Assembly: GCA_903231505.1 (NCBI GenBank)
Contig: CAFBRK010000137.1
Location: 25,397 to 89,396, forward strand
DNA: 64,000 bases
Reading direction: 5' to 3'
Origin: Olavius algarvensis associated proteobacterium Delta 3
GTDB lineage: Bacteria > Desulfobacterota > Desulfobacteria > Desulfobacterales > CAFBRK01
Each line of letters opens with the position of its first letter. The stretch's first letter is position 1. A model generated the notes under the pieces. That model made no database searches and was not told where the DNA came from. It was given only the letters and a program-made list of their open reading frames with translations. This document shows, in pieces, positions 9,218 through 19,521 of this stretch. Position numbers and translations under genes: made by a program.

Positions 9218-10218
9218 TCAGCGTGATTCGATGCCAACGCGGCGGCGTACCTTCGCCAGCATTGGGCGCGCCAGTATCCGGGCACGCGCCGCCCCGTCTT
9301 TCAGAACCCGATCAACACCCGACGGATCTTTCGTCAGTTGACGGAAGGCCTCCCGGAAGGGACCGAATGTAGACTCCAGCAGATCGACGAGCTCATGCTT
9401 GATGTGGCTGTAGGCGACCCCCCCGGATCGGTACTGGTGCCTCTTTGATTCAACCGCTTCCGGAGCCGCGAAATGCCGGTAGATGGCGAAGACGTTGCAT
9501 CTATCCGGATCTTTGGAATCCTCCGGACGTTTCGAGTCGGTTCGGATCCGCATGACCTGTTTGCGGACGGCCTCCGGGGGCGCAAAGATAGGAATGGTAT
9601 TCCGGTAAGACTTGCTCATTTTACGACCATCGAGACCGGGAACCACCATCACGCTTTCCCGAATCAATTCCTTCGGTTTTCGCAATACCCTCCCATAGGT
9701 GGCGTTGAATTCCGCAGCAATGTCCCGGGTGATCTCGATGTGCTGCTTTTGATCGTGGCCTACCGGCACAATCTCGGTACCAAACAGCAGAATGTCGGCC
9801 GCCATGAGCACCGGATAGTTGTACAATCCGGCATTGATCCCGGCATCTCTGTCTTTGCCGACCTGTCTGTTTGACGCCACCGCGGCTTTGTACGCATGAG
9901 CCCGGTTGAGGAGACCCTTGGAAGTGATGCAGGAAAGGATCCAGGCCATTTCGAAAACTTCCGGTATGTCGGACTGCTTGAAAAAGATGACCTGATTGGG
10001 ATCGAGACCCAGAGCGAGCCACGTGGCCGCCACCTCGTGAATTCGGCGATTCAATGCGATGGGGTCCCGGGAGGTGTTCAGGGCATGGTAGTCGGCAATA
10101 AAAACCAGTGATCGATATTGATCAACCAGTTCCAGGGCCGGACGGATCATCCCCAGGTAGTTACCGACATGTGGAGCACCGGTCGGCTTGATGCCGGTTA
10201 TTGCGATTCTGTCCCCAT
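9218..10218 (-). CDS. trpS: Tryptophanyl-tRNA synthetase, N-terminus out of frame
   Basis: Class I synthetase with the KMSKS loop (GLDGRKMSKSYRNTIPIF). The longest ATG-started frame begins at 10150 (MIRPALEL) and lacks the HIGH-like motif. Upstream in the same frame I read RIAITGIKPTGAPHVGNYLG, the expected N-terminus with the PHVGN signature, but that frame has no start codon before a TAG. An ATG with AGAGG upstream lies at 10218 one base out of frame, separated by a G4 run (10213-10216 on the plus strand). One extra G would give MGDRIAITG, a normal TrpS start. So this is either a one-base sequence error or mutation, or -1 slippage on GGGG. Confidence 0.85.
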
Positions 10219-10377
10219 GATGCCTCTATCTCTGCAGCATTCCTTTACAGGAACGTAGCAGGGATCCTCAAAGTGGTCTTTGGCGTCGGTGATATAGCAG
10301 CAGCAGAGGTTGGTGTTCCCTGTTGAATCGGACTCATGCATCCGACATGCTTCGATATCATGATCTGTATCTGTCAC
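10198..10377 (-). CDS. Small Cys-rich protein overlapping the start of trpS
   Basis: 59 residues from a GTG at 10377, with a perfect GGAGG nine bases upstream (10387-10391 on the plus strand). It is rich in Cys: EACRMHES, NTNLCCCYITD, DPCYVPVKECCRD. The clustering suggests metal or Fe-S binding. Its last codons overlap the trpS start in another frame, and its own MGTESQ end uses the ATG that trpS would be expected to use. Whether it is translationally coupled or frameshifts into trpS is open. I do not recognise a named family. Confidence 0.6.
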   Translation of the reverse strand: MTDTDHDIEACRMHESDSTGNTNLCCCYITDAKDHFEDPCYVPVKECCRDRGIMGTESQ

Positions 10378-10565
10378 CTTACGTTTCCTCCGGTTAAGAC
10401 AGATAAATGACTCCCGGCAAATTTTCGGCAAACAAGCTATATCAGGAGGTTATTTATCATTCGGGGGGTGTCAAGGGAGGTCCCCATCGATTCGTAAGGC
10501 CGGGATAAATGGGGCATCGGCATGGGACCGGTTGCGTATGCCATCCTCAGGGCAGGGTGAGGCAT

Positions 10566-10596
10566 CGGGGCCGGCCGAATCACCCGGCCTGCCCCG
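10566..10596 (-). terminator. GC-rich hairpin after the gene at 10608
   Basis: CGGGGCCGGCCG (10566-10577) pairs with CGGCCTGCCCCG (10585-10596), with one mismatch in 12 and a 7-nt loop. It sits 11 nt downstream of the minus-strand gene ending at 10608. There is no T-run, so it may be a transcript-stabilising or Rho-assisted end rather than a classic terminator. Confidence 0.45.
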
Positions 10597-10607
10597 AAAC
10601 CGGGCGG

Positions 10608-10907
10608 TTATGAGCCGATCAGCGCGTTGACCATTTCCTGGGCTTGCTCCACCGATGCACAGGCGTGGGTTTCAAAGTTCACATAGGGGGTGTACTGCTG
10701 CACCAGATTCATGATTTCCAGTTCAGTGCCCTCTACCAGACAGTATCCGGTGCGTTCCCCGATAAAGGTACCCCATGCCCTGGTGAGGCCCTTTTCCATG
10801 TCGTTTTTTACCATTGCCAGCAGCATGTTGTAGGCTTCCCCGCGCTCCTTTGGATCCACCGGCACAAAGGCATCATTGATGTCCCAGATCATCAGGTAAC
10901 TTGCCAT
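10608..10907 (-). CDS. Small conserved-looking protein, DUF3303-like fold guess
   Basis: 99 residues from the ATG at 10907 (MASYLMIWDIND), chosen because GGAGAACGCC precedes it; the 13 residues upstream look untranslated. The pattern of a short beta-alpha-beta protein (YLMIWDIND, later GYCLVEGTELEIMNLVQQY, then VNFETHACASVEQA) resembles dimeric alpha-beta-barrel proteins that report on substrate or stress. No catalytic motif is evident. A GC-rich hairpin follows its stop. Function unknown. Confidence 0.55.
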   Translation of the reverse strand: MASYLMIWDINDAFVPVDPKERGEAYNMLLAMVKNDMEKGLTRAWGTFIGERTGYCLVEGTELEIMNLVQQYTPYVNFETHACASVEQAQEMVNALIGS

Positions 10908-11248
10908 GGCGTTCTCCTTCCATGTTTGAGGTTTTGCGCTCAGCAAAACGTGTCGTTTCGCCTCCGCAGAAATGGAGTGGCTATCCAGGCGTTTTCGCGA
11001 ACGGTTTTGGATTGACGGTACCCATCCGCGTCGAGAGACGCCGTTTAGCCGGGGCCGCCGTGAAGGTGTACACCATGTGAGGCGTACGTCGGGCAGATCT
11101 CGAAATGATGAGGAGGATTTGGAACCGTCGTGCGATCGATTGAGGATGGTACACCAAAATCACGACCGCCATGCAGGCCTGAGTCTGACCCCTTAATCAT
11201 TTGGCATCATCATGGGATTTGTCAAGGAGAGAGATCGCTCTTGAAGGT
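10908..11248. other. Intergenic, no gene seen
   Basis: About 340 nt between two minus-strand genes. The short ORFs here overlap on both strands, lack ribosome sites and have no recognisable content. It presumably holds the promoter for the gene at 10907. Confidence 0.4.
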
Positions 11249-11764
11249 CTATGGCGTTGTGCGCTTCCCGTCCCAACTCTGAAGCCTGGGGATCCAGCGA
11301 GGAACGTGTGCTTTGTATGCAAGATATTCTTCCCCAAACCTCTGTTCCAGCCCGTTTTCTTCCACCACGGGAAAATAGATCAGGTTGGCAACGAAAAAGA
11401 CGACGGCCCACAAAAACAGCGCCCAGGTGTTCCACAGTATCGTCTCGCCAATGAGAATGAGCAGCACTCCGGTGATTATCGGGTTTCTGACATACCGATA
11501 GGGGCCGGCGATCACCAGTTTGCGTGTCGGTTCCCAGGGGGCAGGGGTCCCCTCACCGACTGCCACGATGACACGGGCCGACCAGGCGGCCAGAAATATT
11601 CCTGCTGTTAGAAAATCCACGGCCACCCAGAACGTCACCTGGGTCGGAACTTGAACATCGGGCGATACGATGGTCCCTCTTGAGAGAATTAAGATGATCG
11701 CCGGCACAATGATCAGCACCGGCACGGGCAGGAGCACGATGGCCTTTGCCAATCCCCGGTTCAT
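11249..11764 (-). CDS. Isoprenylcysteine carboxyl methyltransferase-family membrane protein
   Basis: 171 residues with about four or five membrane segments. The C-terminal signature of the ICMT/phospholipid methyltransferase group is present: GPYRYVRNPIITGVLLILIG, then FGEEYLAYKAHVPRWIPRL with the E-E-Y-x-x-Y core. Bacterial members methylate lipids or unknown substrates using S-adenosylmethionine. It starts 22 nt after the NtrC-type regulator gene with AGGAGG upstream, so the two are likely cotranscribed. The substrate cannot be told from sequence. Confidence 0.85.
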   Translation of the reverse strand: MNRGLAKAIVLLPVPVLIIVPAIILILSRGTIVSPDVQVPTQVTFWVAVDFLTAGIFLAAWSARVIVAVGEGTPAPWEPTRKLVIAGPYRYVRNPIITGVLLILIGETILWNTWALFLWAVVFFVANLIYFPVVEENGLEQRFGEEYLAYKAHVPRWIPRLQSWDGKRTTP

Positions 11765-11786
11765 GATAGTCCTCCTATGGAGTTTT

Positions 11787-13154
11787 CTAGTTTACGGCAT
11801 ATCCGCGGAGTTTTCTCCGCAGGGTGTTCAAGCCAATTCCCAGCATTCGGGCTGTCTTCGATTTGTTCCGGCCGGTGTGCCGGTAGGTGTTCAGGATGTG
11901 CTCGCGCTCGATGTCGGCAAGTGGCCGTATCGAATTTGGCTCCGGCTGGGCGCAATTGGCGGTTTTCTTGTTCTGCTGGACCTCCCTGGGCAGAAACTCG
12001 GGTACAATCGGTCGTCCCTGGGCCAGATTTACCGCAGACCGGACAATCGTCTCAAGCTCCCGGATGTTGCCTGGGAACCGATGCTCCAGCATCAGACAGC
12101 AGGCATCATCGGTCATCCGGCATCGATTCCCGGCGGGACAGAACGCGTCCAGGAAATGATCCACCAGGATGGGGATGTCTTCTCTGCGTTCCCGCAGCGG
12201 CGGCAGGTGCAGCCAGCCTCCCCGGATCCGGTAATACAGATCCTTTCGAAACTTCTTTCTGTTGAGCAGGTCGTCCAGGTCTTCATTGGTGGCGGCAATA
12301 AAACGGACATCCACCTTCTGGCGTTTGCTGGTTCCCAGACGCGTATACTCACCGTCCTGAAGTACCCGCAGAAGCTTCCCCTGGAGTTCCAGGGGAAGGT
12401 TACCGATCTCGTCCAGGAAAAGGGTGCCGTGGTTGGAGGCCAGAAGAAATCCGGACCGGTCCTTCTCCGCACCGGTGAACGCCCCCTTTGTGTGACCGAA
12501 GAACTCGGCCTCGAAGAGGGTGGCCGATTGGGACGCCATATTCACAGGGGTAAACGGATTGCGAGCCCGCGGGCTGGCCTTGTGAATGGCCCGGGCCAGC
12601 AGTTCCTTTCCGGTGCCGCTTTCTCCGGTGATCAGCACCGGCACCTCGCTGACCGCATGAAGCTCTGCCTCCTTGAGCAGGCGGCGCATCTTTTCCGAAC
12701 GTGTCAAAATCAGGCGGAACGGTTCCGGATTCATCAAACGGGGCACACTCTTGCCCTCTTTGATATCCAGAATGTCGAGGAGACGCTTCCGCTCGAGGCT
12801 GCGCGTGATGGAAAAGACAAGGTCCTCCTGGGTGATCGGCTTGACCAGATAATCGTAAGCGCCCTTTTTCAAGCACTCCACAGCGACCCGGGCATCGTTT
12901 ACCGCCGTTACCATGATGCATTCGGTCCTGGGACTGGTATTCTTTATGAATTCCAGCAGAGAGATCCCGTCCATTCCGGGCATGTTCATGTCTATCAGGG
13001 CGATGTCAAAAACAGCCCCTTTCTCGAACAGAGATGCGGCTTTTACCGAGTCGTCCTCGGCCCGGATACTGCGGAAACCGGCGGACACCAGTTTCCCATT
13101 GAGCAGTTCCAGGTAATCGAAGTCATCTTCGACGATGATGATGCGGGTTTCCAT
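11787..13154 (-). CDS. NtrC-family sigma-54 response regulator
   Basis: 455 residues in three domains. The receiver (about 1-120) has Asp in DIALIDMNMPGMDG and the Lys in LVKPI. The AAA+ domain (about 145-375) has Walker A GESGTGKE, the sigma-54 contact motif GAFTGA and LFLDEIGNL. A Fis-type helix-turn-helix follows (NKSKTARMLGIGLNTLRRKL). It activates sigma-54 promoters when phosphorylated. No kinase is adjacent. The leader (13160-13230) is a heptamer-like repeat of GCTGAAA/AGTTCAA. Targets are unknown; the ICMT gene downstream is a candidate. Confidence 0.93.
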   Translation of the reverse strand: METRIIIVEDDFDYLELLNGKLVSAGFRSIRAEDDSVKAASLFEKGAVFDIALIDMNMPGMDGISLLEFIKNTSPRTECIMVTAVNDARVAVECLKKGAYDYLVKPITQEDLVFSITRSLERKRLLDILDIKEGKSVPRLMNPEPFRLILTRSEKMRRLLKEAELHAVSEVPVLITGESGTGKELLARAIHKASPRARNPFTPVNMASQSATLFEAEFFGHTKGAFTGAEKDRSGFLLASNHGTLFLDEIGNLPLELQGKLLRVLQDGEYTRLGTSKRQKVDVRFIAATNEDLDDLLNRKKFRKDLYYRIRGGWLHLPPLRERREDIPILVDHFLDAFCPAGNRCRMTDDACCLMLEHRFPGNIRELETIVRSAVNLAQGRPIVPEFLPREVQQNKKTANCAQPEPNSIRPLADIEREHILNTYRHTGRNKSKTARMLGIGLNTLRRKLRGYAVN

Positions 13155-13159
13155 GACAT

Positions 13160-13230
13160 TAAGTCTAAAGCTGAAAGCTGAAAGTTCAAAGTTTGGAGCG
13201 GATAGCTCGAAGCTGAAAGTTGAAGGTTTA
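13160..13230 (-). repeat. Heptamer-like low-complexity repeat in regulator leader
   Basis: The plus strand reads as degenerate 7-nt units AGCTGAA / AGTTCAA / AGTTGAA. It lies immediately upstream of the minus-strand start at 13154. A related repeat (GTTCAGG units) is found at 28393-28450. Function unknown. Confidence 0.5.
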
Positions 13231-13639
13231 ACGTGTTCAGCAACGGGTTAACACGCGCGACGAGTTCTGTGAAAAACTGTGATGATTACGCCAGTTTGGA
13301 CTATGCCGAAATGGCGTATAATTTTAAATTATTGAAATTATTATTTATTTTTTAATACATATGCTATTTTGGCACACTTTCATTGTTCTTACAAGCCTAA
13401 ATATCCTTCCTGACAATTCCGGAATATCCCCCAACTATTTGAAATCCATGGTAATTTAATTTTTGTCCGCGATATGCACGGCACCGGCACAGTCCTTGCG
13501 GAGGGAAGAGACGGATGACCGCCGGACCCGATCGCGAACACGCTTTCTTTGACATGATGAATTCCAGCGGCGCAGCCGCAATTTCTAAAATCGGGAATCG
13601 ATTTTAGCCATGCTGATTCCATTTCCCGGAGGAAAATCA

Positions 13640-14509
13640 ATGCAACTCAAGGACAAATTCGAGAGGGGGGAGTTTGCCGTCCTGGCCGAGATGGAGCCGC
13701 CCAAGGGCGTCGATGTCACCGGCATGACCGAAAATGCCGCCCGGGTAAAAGGCAAGGTGGACGCCTTTGTGGTGCCGGAGATGAGCAATGCGGTCATGCG
13801 GATGAGCAGTCTGGGTGGCGCCATGGTGCTCCAGGGGAGGGGACTTGAGACGGTGTTTCAGGTCTGTTGCCGGGACCGAAATCGTATCGCGATCCAGGCG
13901 GACCTGCTGGCTGCATACGGCTGCGGTATCACCAGCGTGATGGCCGTCCATGGGGAAGACACGAGTTTTGGTGATCATCACCAGGCCCGGTCGGTATATG
14001 ACATCGATCTCCTGGATCTGCTCCGGGCCATCAGGGGCCTTGAAGAGGGCCGGGACATGGCCGGGATCGAACTGGCCGGTGCCCCGGAGTTTCTGATCGG
14101 ATCCCGGATCGATGCGGCTGCCAGGGACCGATCCCCGGAGCTGGAGGCCGACGAGATCCGGAAAAAAGTCGAAGCCGGCGCTGAATTTTTCATCAGTCCG
14201 CCGGTTTTTGATCTGTCGGTCATCGAGCCGTTCCAGGAACGGTTCCAGACCGATGGCGTAAAGATTATTCCCACTGTGCTGCTCCTCAAGTCCGTGGGCA
14301 TGGCCCGGTATATGGCCAGAAACGTCGAAGCAGTGTACGTGCCGGATGAGGTCGTCACACGCATCCAAAAGGCTCCGGACAAAGTCAATGAGTGTGTCGC
14401 GCTCGCCGCCGATCTGGTGAGGCGGATCAAGGACGCCGGTTACGCCGGCGTGCTCATTGCCACGATTGGATGGGAGCAGAAACTTCCTGGGATTTTAGAA
14501 TATCTATAA
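13640..14509 (+). CDS. MetF-like methylenetetrahydrofolate reductase paralogue
   Basis: 289 residues from the ATG at 13640, preceded by a strong GGAGG (an ATG 30 nt earlier lacks one). It has the MetF TIM-barrel pattern: [10 protein letters not shown] at strand 1, [20 protein letters not shown], a Leu-Asp-Leu-Leu stretch, [13 protein letters not shown] and [15 protein letters not shown]. It closely parallels the second MetF at 20187 (GMARYM, then VPDEVV, in both). It heads the plus-strand cluster, 19 nt before the hdrA start. MetF enzymes reduce 5,10-methylene-THF to 5-methyl-THF using FAD; whether both copies are catalytic is not known. It could be a regulatory or alternative-substrate paralogue. 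Confidence 0.85.
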   Translation: MQLKDKFERGEFAVLAEMEPPKGVDVTGMTENAARVKGKVDAFVVPEMSNAVMRMSSLGGAMVLQGRGLETVFQVCCRDRNRIAIQADLLAAYGCGITSVMAVHGEDTSFGDHHQARSVYDIDLLDLLRAIRGLEEGRDMAGIELAGAPEFLIGSRIDAAARDRSPELEADEIRKKVEAGAEFFISPPVFDLSVIEPFQERFQTDGVKIIPTVLLLKSVGMARYMARNVEAVYVPDEVVTRIQKAPDKVNECVALAADLVRRIKDAGYAGVLIATIGWEQKLPGILEYL

Positions 14510-14528
14510 GATATTAAGGGGGGCGAAC

Positions 14529-17500
14529 ATGGCCAACACGTCTGAAACTCGTGAGAATCCGGCCCGGGACACGGTCGGCGCGGTGATGGTGCTCGGCGCC
14601 GGGATTGCAGGGATGCAATCTGCCCTGGACCTGGCCAACTCCGGATATTATGTCTATCTGGTCGAAAAGTCATCTGCGATCGGCGGGCTGATGTCTCAGC
14701 TGGATAAAACCTTTCCGACCAATGACTGCGCGATGTGAATTATCTCACCGAAACTGGTCGAGGTCGGCCGGCATCTGAACATCGAGCTTCTTACCAATAC
14801 CGAACTGATAGACCTGAAGGGGGATCCGGGAAGTTTCACGGCCCGGGTCCGCAAGCAGCCCCGGCTGGTGGATCTGTCCAAATGCACCAGTTGCGGGGAG
14901 TGCACGAAGGTCTGTCCCATCGACGTCCCCAACGAATACAACGAGGGTCTCTCCGACAACAAGGCAATTTACAAGCGCTATGCTCAGGCGATTCCCGGGG
15001 CCTACGCCATCACTAAGCGGGGCACGGCACCCTGTCGCGCCACCTGTCCCTCACATGTCAGCGCCCAGGGGTTTATCGCTCTGATCAATGCCGGAAAGCA
15101 CCGGGAAGCCCTTGAGCTATTTAAAAAAGACAACCCGTTTCCCGGTGTCTGCGGGCGGGTCTGCCACCATCCCTGCGAGACCGCCTGCACCCGTGAGCAG
15201 GTCGATCAGCCTCTCGCCATCATGAATCTGCATCGATTCCTGGCCGATGCCGATCGCAGCTCGGGTGACATGTATCTCCCCGAAAAGAAGGAGCCCCGGG
15301 AAGAAAAAGTCGCCGTTATCGGCTCGGGACCGGCTGGTCTCACCTGCGCCTACTTTCTGGCCATCCAGGGATACCGGATCACGGTCTTCGAAAAATACGA
15401 TGTGCTGGGCGGCATGCTCACCGTGGGTATTCCGGAATTCCGTCTGCCACGGGACATCATCGCCGACGAGATTCAGGTGATCCGGGATCTCGGCGTTGAA
15501 TTCAAAACCGGAGTGGACATTGGAACGGACATCACCATTGCCCAGCTCCGGGAAGACGGCTACAGGGCGTTCTTTCTGGGCATCGGGTCCCATGAGTGCA
15601 AGGTGCTGGGTATCGAGGGTGAAGACTACGAGGGCGTTTACCCCGGCGTCGATTTTTTGAGGGACGTGAACCTCGGAACCACAGTTCCAATGGGTGATCG
15701 GGTGGCGGTAATCGGCGGTGGAAACGTGGCCATGGATTCCGTCCGCACCGCCCGTCGTCTCGGTTCCAAACAACCGTTTATTATCTACCGGCGGAGCCGG
15801 GCCGAAATGCCCGCCCATGAGGAAGAGATCCGCGAGTGTGAGGACGAAGGGATCGAAGTGATGACCCTGACCAATCCGGTGCGGGTCATCTCCGAAAACG
15901 GCCGTGTCACGGCGGTTGAATGTATTAAAATGCAGCTCGGGGAGCCGGACGACAGCGGCCGCAGGCGGCCCGAGCCGATTCCGGGCAGCGAATTCACCAT
16001 TGACGTGGACAACATCATTCCGGCCATCGGCCAGGAATCGGACTGGGCCTGCCTCACCGATGAATGCGCCTGCACCCTCAGCGACTGGGGCACACTCAAT
16101 GTGGACCCGGTGAGCCTTCAATCCGACGATCCCGATATTTTTGCCGGAGGAGATGCCGTGACCGGACCGGCCACGGTTGTCGAAGCCATCGGCGCCGGAA
16201 AGGAAGCGGCCATCTCCATCCACCGGTTCATCCAGGGTGAGGACCTTCAGGCCGGCCGACCGCCCGAGTGGGAGGGGGTCCAGGACGTTCCCTTTGAGGG
16301 GCGTGAACAACGACCCCGACAGATCATGCCCTTGGCTGCGGCCGAAGAGCGGGTGACCAACTTCAAGGAGGTCCAGCTCGGATACGACGAGCGCCTGGCG
16401 ACCACGGAAGCCCGGCGGTGTCTGGAGTGCGGTGTCTGCTGTGAGTGTTATCAGTGTGTGCATGCCTGCCTGGCCGGTGCGGTAGACCACGAGGAGCGGG
16501 AAGAAGAGATCGCACTGGAAGTCGGCTCGGTGGTGCTGGCTACCGGCAGTGAACCCTTTGATCCGTCCCAGTTCGAACAGCAGTATCACTACAAGAGCAA
16601 TCCCAATGTCATGACGAGCCTGGAGTTCGAACGGATTCTGAGTGCATCGGGCCCGACCATGGGGCATCTGGCGCGGCCTTCCGACGACACCGAGCCGAAA
16701 AAGATCGCCTGGCTCCAGTGTGTCGGGTCGCGGGACACCAACAAGTGCGGGAATGGATATTGCTCGTCGGTTTGCTGCATGTACGCCATCAAGGATGCCA
16801 TGATTGCCAAGGAGCACGCCTCAGGCGAACTGGACTGCGCCATCTTCAACATGGACATCCGAACCTTCGGTAAGGATTACGAGAAATACTACAATCGCGC
16901 CCGGGAGAGGGAAGGGGTGCGTTTTGTCAAAGCCCGAATCCACACCATCGACGAGATCGGTGAAAACAGAGACCTTCGGATCCGCTATGTGGACGACGAC
17001 GGAGAACTCCAGGAGGAGATGTTCGACATCGTGGTGCTCTCTGTGGGACTGCAGATTCCGGAATCGACCCATGGGCTGGCAGAGCGCCTGAACGTCGAAC
17101 TGGATGCCTATAATTTCGCCGTCACGAAACCTTTCTCTCCCGTTGAGACCAGCCGGGCGGGCGTATATGCCTGCGGCGTGCTCCAGGAGCCAAAGGATAT
17201 CCCCAGCAGTGTCACGGAAGCCAGCGCCGCTGCCTGCCTGGCAGGCGCGCGTCTGGCAGACGCCCGCAATTCGCGGACCCAAATCCTGGAACTTCCCGAG
17301 GAACGGGACGTGGTTGACGAAGAACCCCGCATCGGCGTCTTCGTCTGTAACTGCGGCGTCAATATCGCCGGAACAGTGGATGTGGCCGCTGTCGAAGAAT
17401 ACGCGATGTCCCTTCCGGGCGTGGTGTATGCCGGGCAAAATCTCTTCACCTGCTCCCAGGATTCCCAGGAAGGCATGAAAGAGATTATGGCGGAGCAGGG

Positions 17501-18992
17501 GCTGAACCGGGTGGTGGTCGCCGCCTGCAGCCCGAAGACCCATGAACCGATTTTTATGGATACCCTCCAGGCCTGCGGTCTCAACAAGTACCTCTTTGAG
17601 ATGGCCAATATCCGCAACCAGGGTTCCTGGGTCCACGCCAACAACCCGGATCTGGCAACAGAAAAGGCAAAACAACTGGTGCGCATGGCTGTAGCCCGCT
17701 CTGCGACGCTCCGGCCCCTGGATGAGAAGAAGATTCCGGTCAACCAGCGGGCGCTGGTCATCGGCGGCGGCGTCGCCGGAATGAATGCAGCCATCGGACT
17801 TGCCGACCAGGGATTCGAGGCCATTCTCGTGGAAAAGGAGAAAACACTTGGCGGTATGGCCAACCGTCTGACGGCGACCATCTCCGGTGATGACATCGGC
17901 GCGTACCTGGAAACACTCGTTCAACAGGTTGTGGCCCACCCGAAGATCCAGGTGCTGACCCAATCGCTCATCGTGGGCTTTTCAGGGTTTCAGGGTAACT
18001 TCACCACGGAGGTACTGGTCGGGCCGGGCATGTACGAGCGAAAGATCGAACACGGCGTCGTAATCCTGGCCACCGGAGCCACCGAATATCAGCCCGAAGA
18101 ATACCTGTACGGCCAAGATGACCGTGTGTGCACTCAGGTAGAACTTGCCGCCCGGCTGCACGAGAAGGGCGCAGACGACATCGATACGACAGTAATGATC
18201 CAGTGTGTGGGCTCACGGTGCGAAGAGAATCCGAACTGCTCCCGGATCTGCTGTCAGGCTGCGGTTAAAAACGCACTACACGTCAAGGAGCTGAATCCGG
18301 AAGCACAGGTGTGTGTACTGTATCGGGATATCCGGACCTATGGCCGGCTGGAAGATTATTATCGGAAGGCCAGAGAGTCGGGAGTTCTCTTTTTCCGGTA
18401 CCGACCGGAGGATCCGCCTGTCGTCACATCCACTGAGGACGGTATTCAGGTCACATTCACCGACCATGTGTTGAAGCGGCCCCTTCGCATGACAGCCGAT
18501 GTCCTGGCCTTGAGTGCCGGCATGGTGGCTGCGGACACCGAGGAACTGGCGTCCATCGTGAAACTGGCCAGAACGGCCGAGGGCCATTTCATGGAAGCCC
18601 ATGTCAAACTGCGGCCGGTGGACATGGCCACCGAAGGAATTTTTGTCTGCGGCACGGCCCACAGCCCGAAGCTGCTGCCGGAAGCCATTTCCCAGGCCCA
18701 TGCGGCGGCATCCCGGGCGACCACATTCCTGTCTCAGCCCCACATTACCCTGTCGGCGGTCACTGCCAAGGTGGCGGGCGAGCAATGTGCCTCTTGTCTG
18801 GTCTGCGTCAGGTCGTGCCCCTATAGCGTGCCGCGGATCAATGCCGAGGGGGTGAGCGAGATCGACGAAGCCTTGTGCCACGGCTGCGGCATTTGTGCGG
18901 CCGAGTGTCCGGCCAAGGCCATCGAGTTGAACTGGTATGAAGACGACCAGATTCTTTCCAAGGTCGAAGCATTACTCAAGGGGGTTCTATGA
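14529..18992 (+). CDS. hdrA: Giant double HdrA with GltD-like insert, selenoprotein (Sec70)
   Basis: 1487 residues if TGA at 14736-14738 is read as Sec. The frame is unbroken otherwise, and the context [18 protein letters not shown] matches the HdrA signature where relatives have Cys. Domains: HdrA-type FAD site [11 protein letters not shown] with Sec70; a 4Fe-4S site [12 protein letters not shown] (about 118); a GltD-like NAD(P)H module (about 165-600; GSGPAGL, then [17 protein letters not shown]); the rest of a first HdrA with [14 protein letters not shown] second complete HdrA follows from about 930 ([30 protein letters not shown] at about 1073). It ends with two ferredoxin clusters ([24 protein letters not shown]). 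It should be the flavin hub passing electrons between NAD(P)H, ferredoxin and the MetF/MvhD/HdrCB partners. It overlaps mvhD by 4 nt. Confidence 0.9.
14748..14767 (+). promoter_or_regulatory. Putative SECIS element in hdrA
   Basis: CCGA (14748-14751) pairs with TCGG (14764-14767). An inner CT/AG pair closes the apical loop GGTCG, whose GG lies about 18 nt after the UGA. The stem is short and has a small internal asymmetry, but the loop matches the GGUC seen in the other Sec genes here. Confidence 0.5.
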
Positions 18993-19423
18993 GCACCGAT
19001 TTTGATCCGATCATCGTGGCATTCTGCTGCAACTTCTGAGGGTACACCGCTGCGGACCTGGCAGGTTCGATGCGGCTGGAGTACCCGACCAGCATCAAGA
19101 TTATCCGTGTCCCCTGCACCGGCAAGGTGGATCTGCTTCATCTGATGCGAGCCTTCGAGATGGGTGCCGACGGTGTATACGTGGTCGGCTGCCTGGAAGG
19201 GGACTGCCACTACAACAGTGGAAATTTCCGGGCCAGAAAGCGCGTGGAACAGGCCAGCCGGATCCTGGACACCGTGGGCATCGGGGGCGATCGTGTTCAG
19301 ATGGTCAATCTCTCGTCCAGCGATGGGCCGCTGTTCGCCCGGAAAGCGGCTGAGATGGTGAACCGGATACTGGAGGCAGGCCCGAACCCCCTGAAATCGG
19401 CAAAATCTGAGGAGGCCGCCTGA
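18989..19423 (+). CDS. mvhD: MvhD/FlpD-type electron-transfer subunit, selenoprotein (Sec17)
   Basis: 144 residues from an ATG overlapping the hdrA stop (ATGA). An in-frame TGA at 19037-19039 follows FCCNF, at the place where MvhD proteins have the Cys of the CCNWC [2Fe-2S] motif. Beyond it the family pattern continues: GYTAADLAG, VPCTGKVDLLHLMRAFEMGA, VGCLEGDCHYNSGN. MvhD links a hydrogenase, formate dehydrogenase or other donor to HdrA. A 7-bp hairpin begins 14 nt after the TGA. Sec in the homologous VhuD of methanococci is known. Starting after the TGA would remove the first metal-binding motif, so read-through is favoured. Confidence 0.9.
19053..19069 (+). promoter_or_regulatory. Putative SECIS element in mvhD
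   Basis: CGGACCT (19053-19059), loop GGC, AGGTTCG (19063-19069): seven pairs including one G-U, with the loop GG about 21 nt after the UGA. The 3-nt loop is tight; the closing pair may open to give a larger loop. Confidence 0.55.
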
Positions 19424-19521
19424 CATACATCTGTATCCCACCGGCCGCTAAGAACCCACATGCGGTCGCAACGAAAATTATCGCCGGGCAGGGTCCGGCG
19501 CGTGAAAGGAGGATCCATCCG

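Noticed and set aside
13360..13400. Sigma-54 promoter (TGGCAC...TTGT)
   Set aside because: The spacing between the two elements is two bases too long and the -12 GC is missing.
14736..14738. Nonsense mutation in hdrA
   Set aside because: The frame continues for 1,400 codons with intact family motifs, the TGA sits on a conserved Cys position, and three other genes show the same pattern with SECIS-like hairpins.
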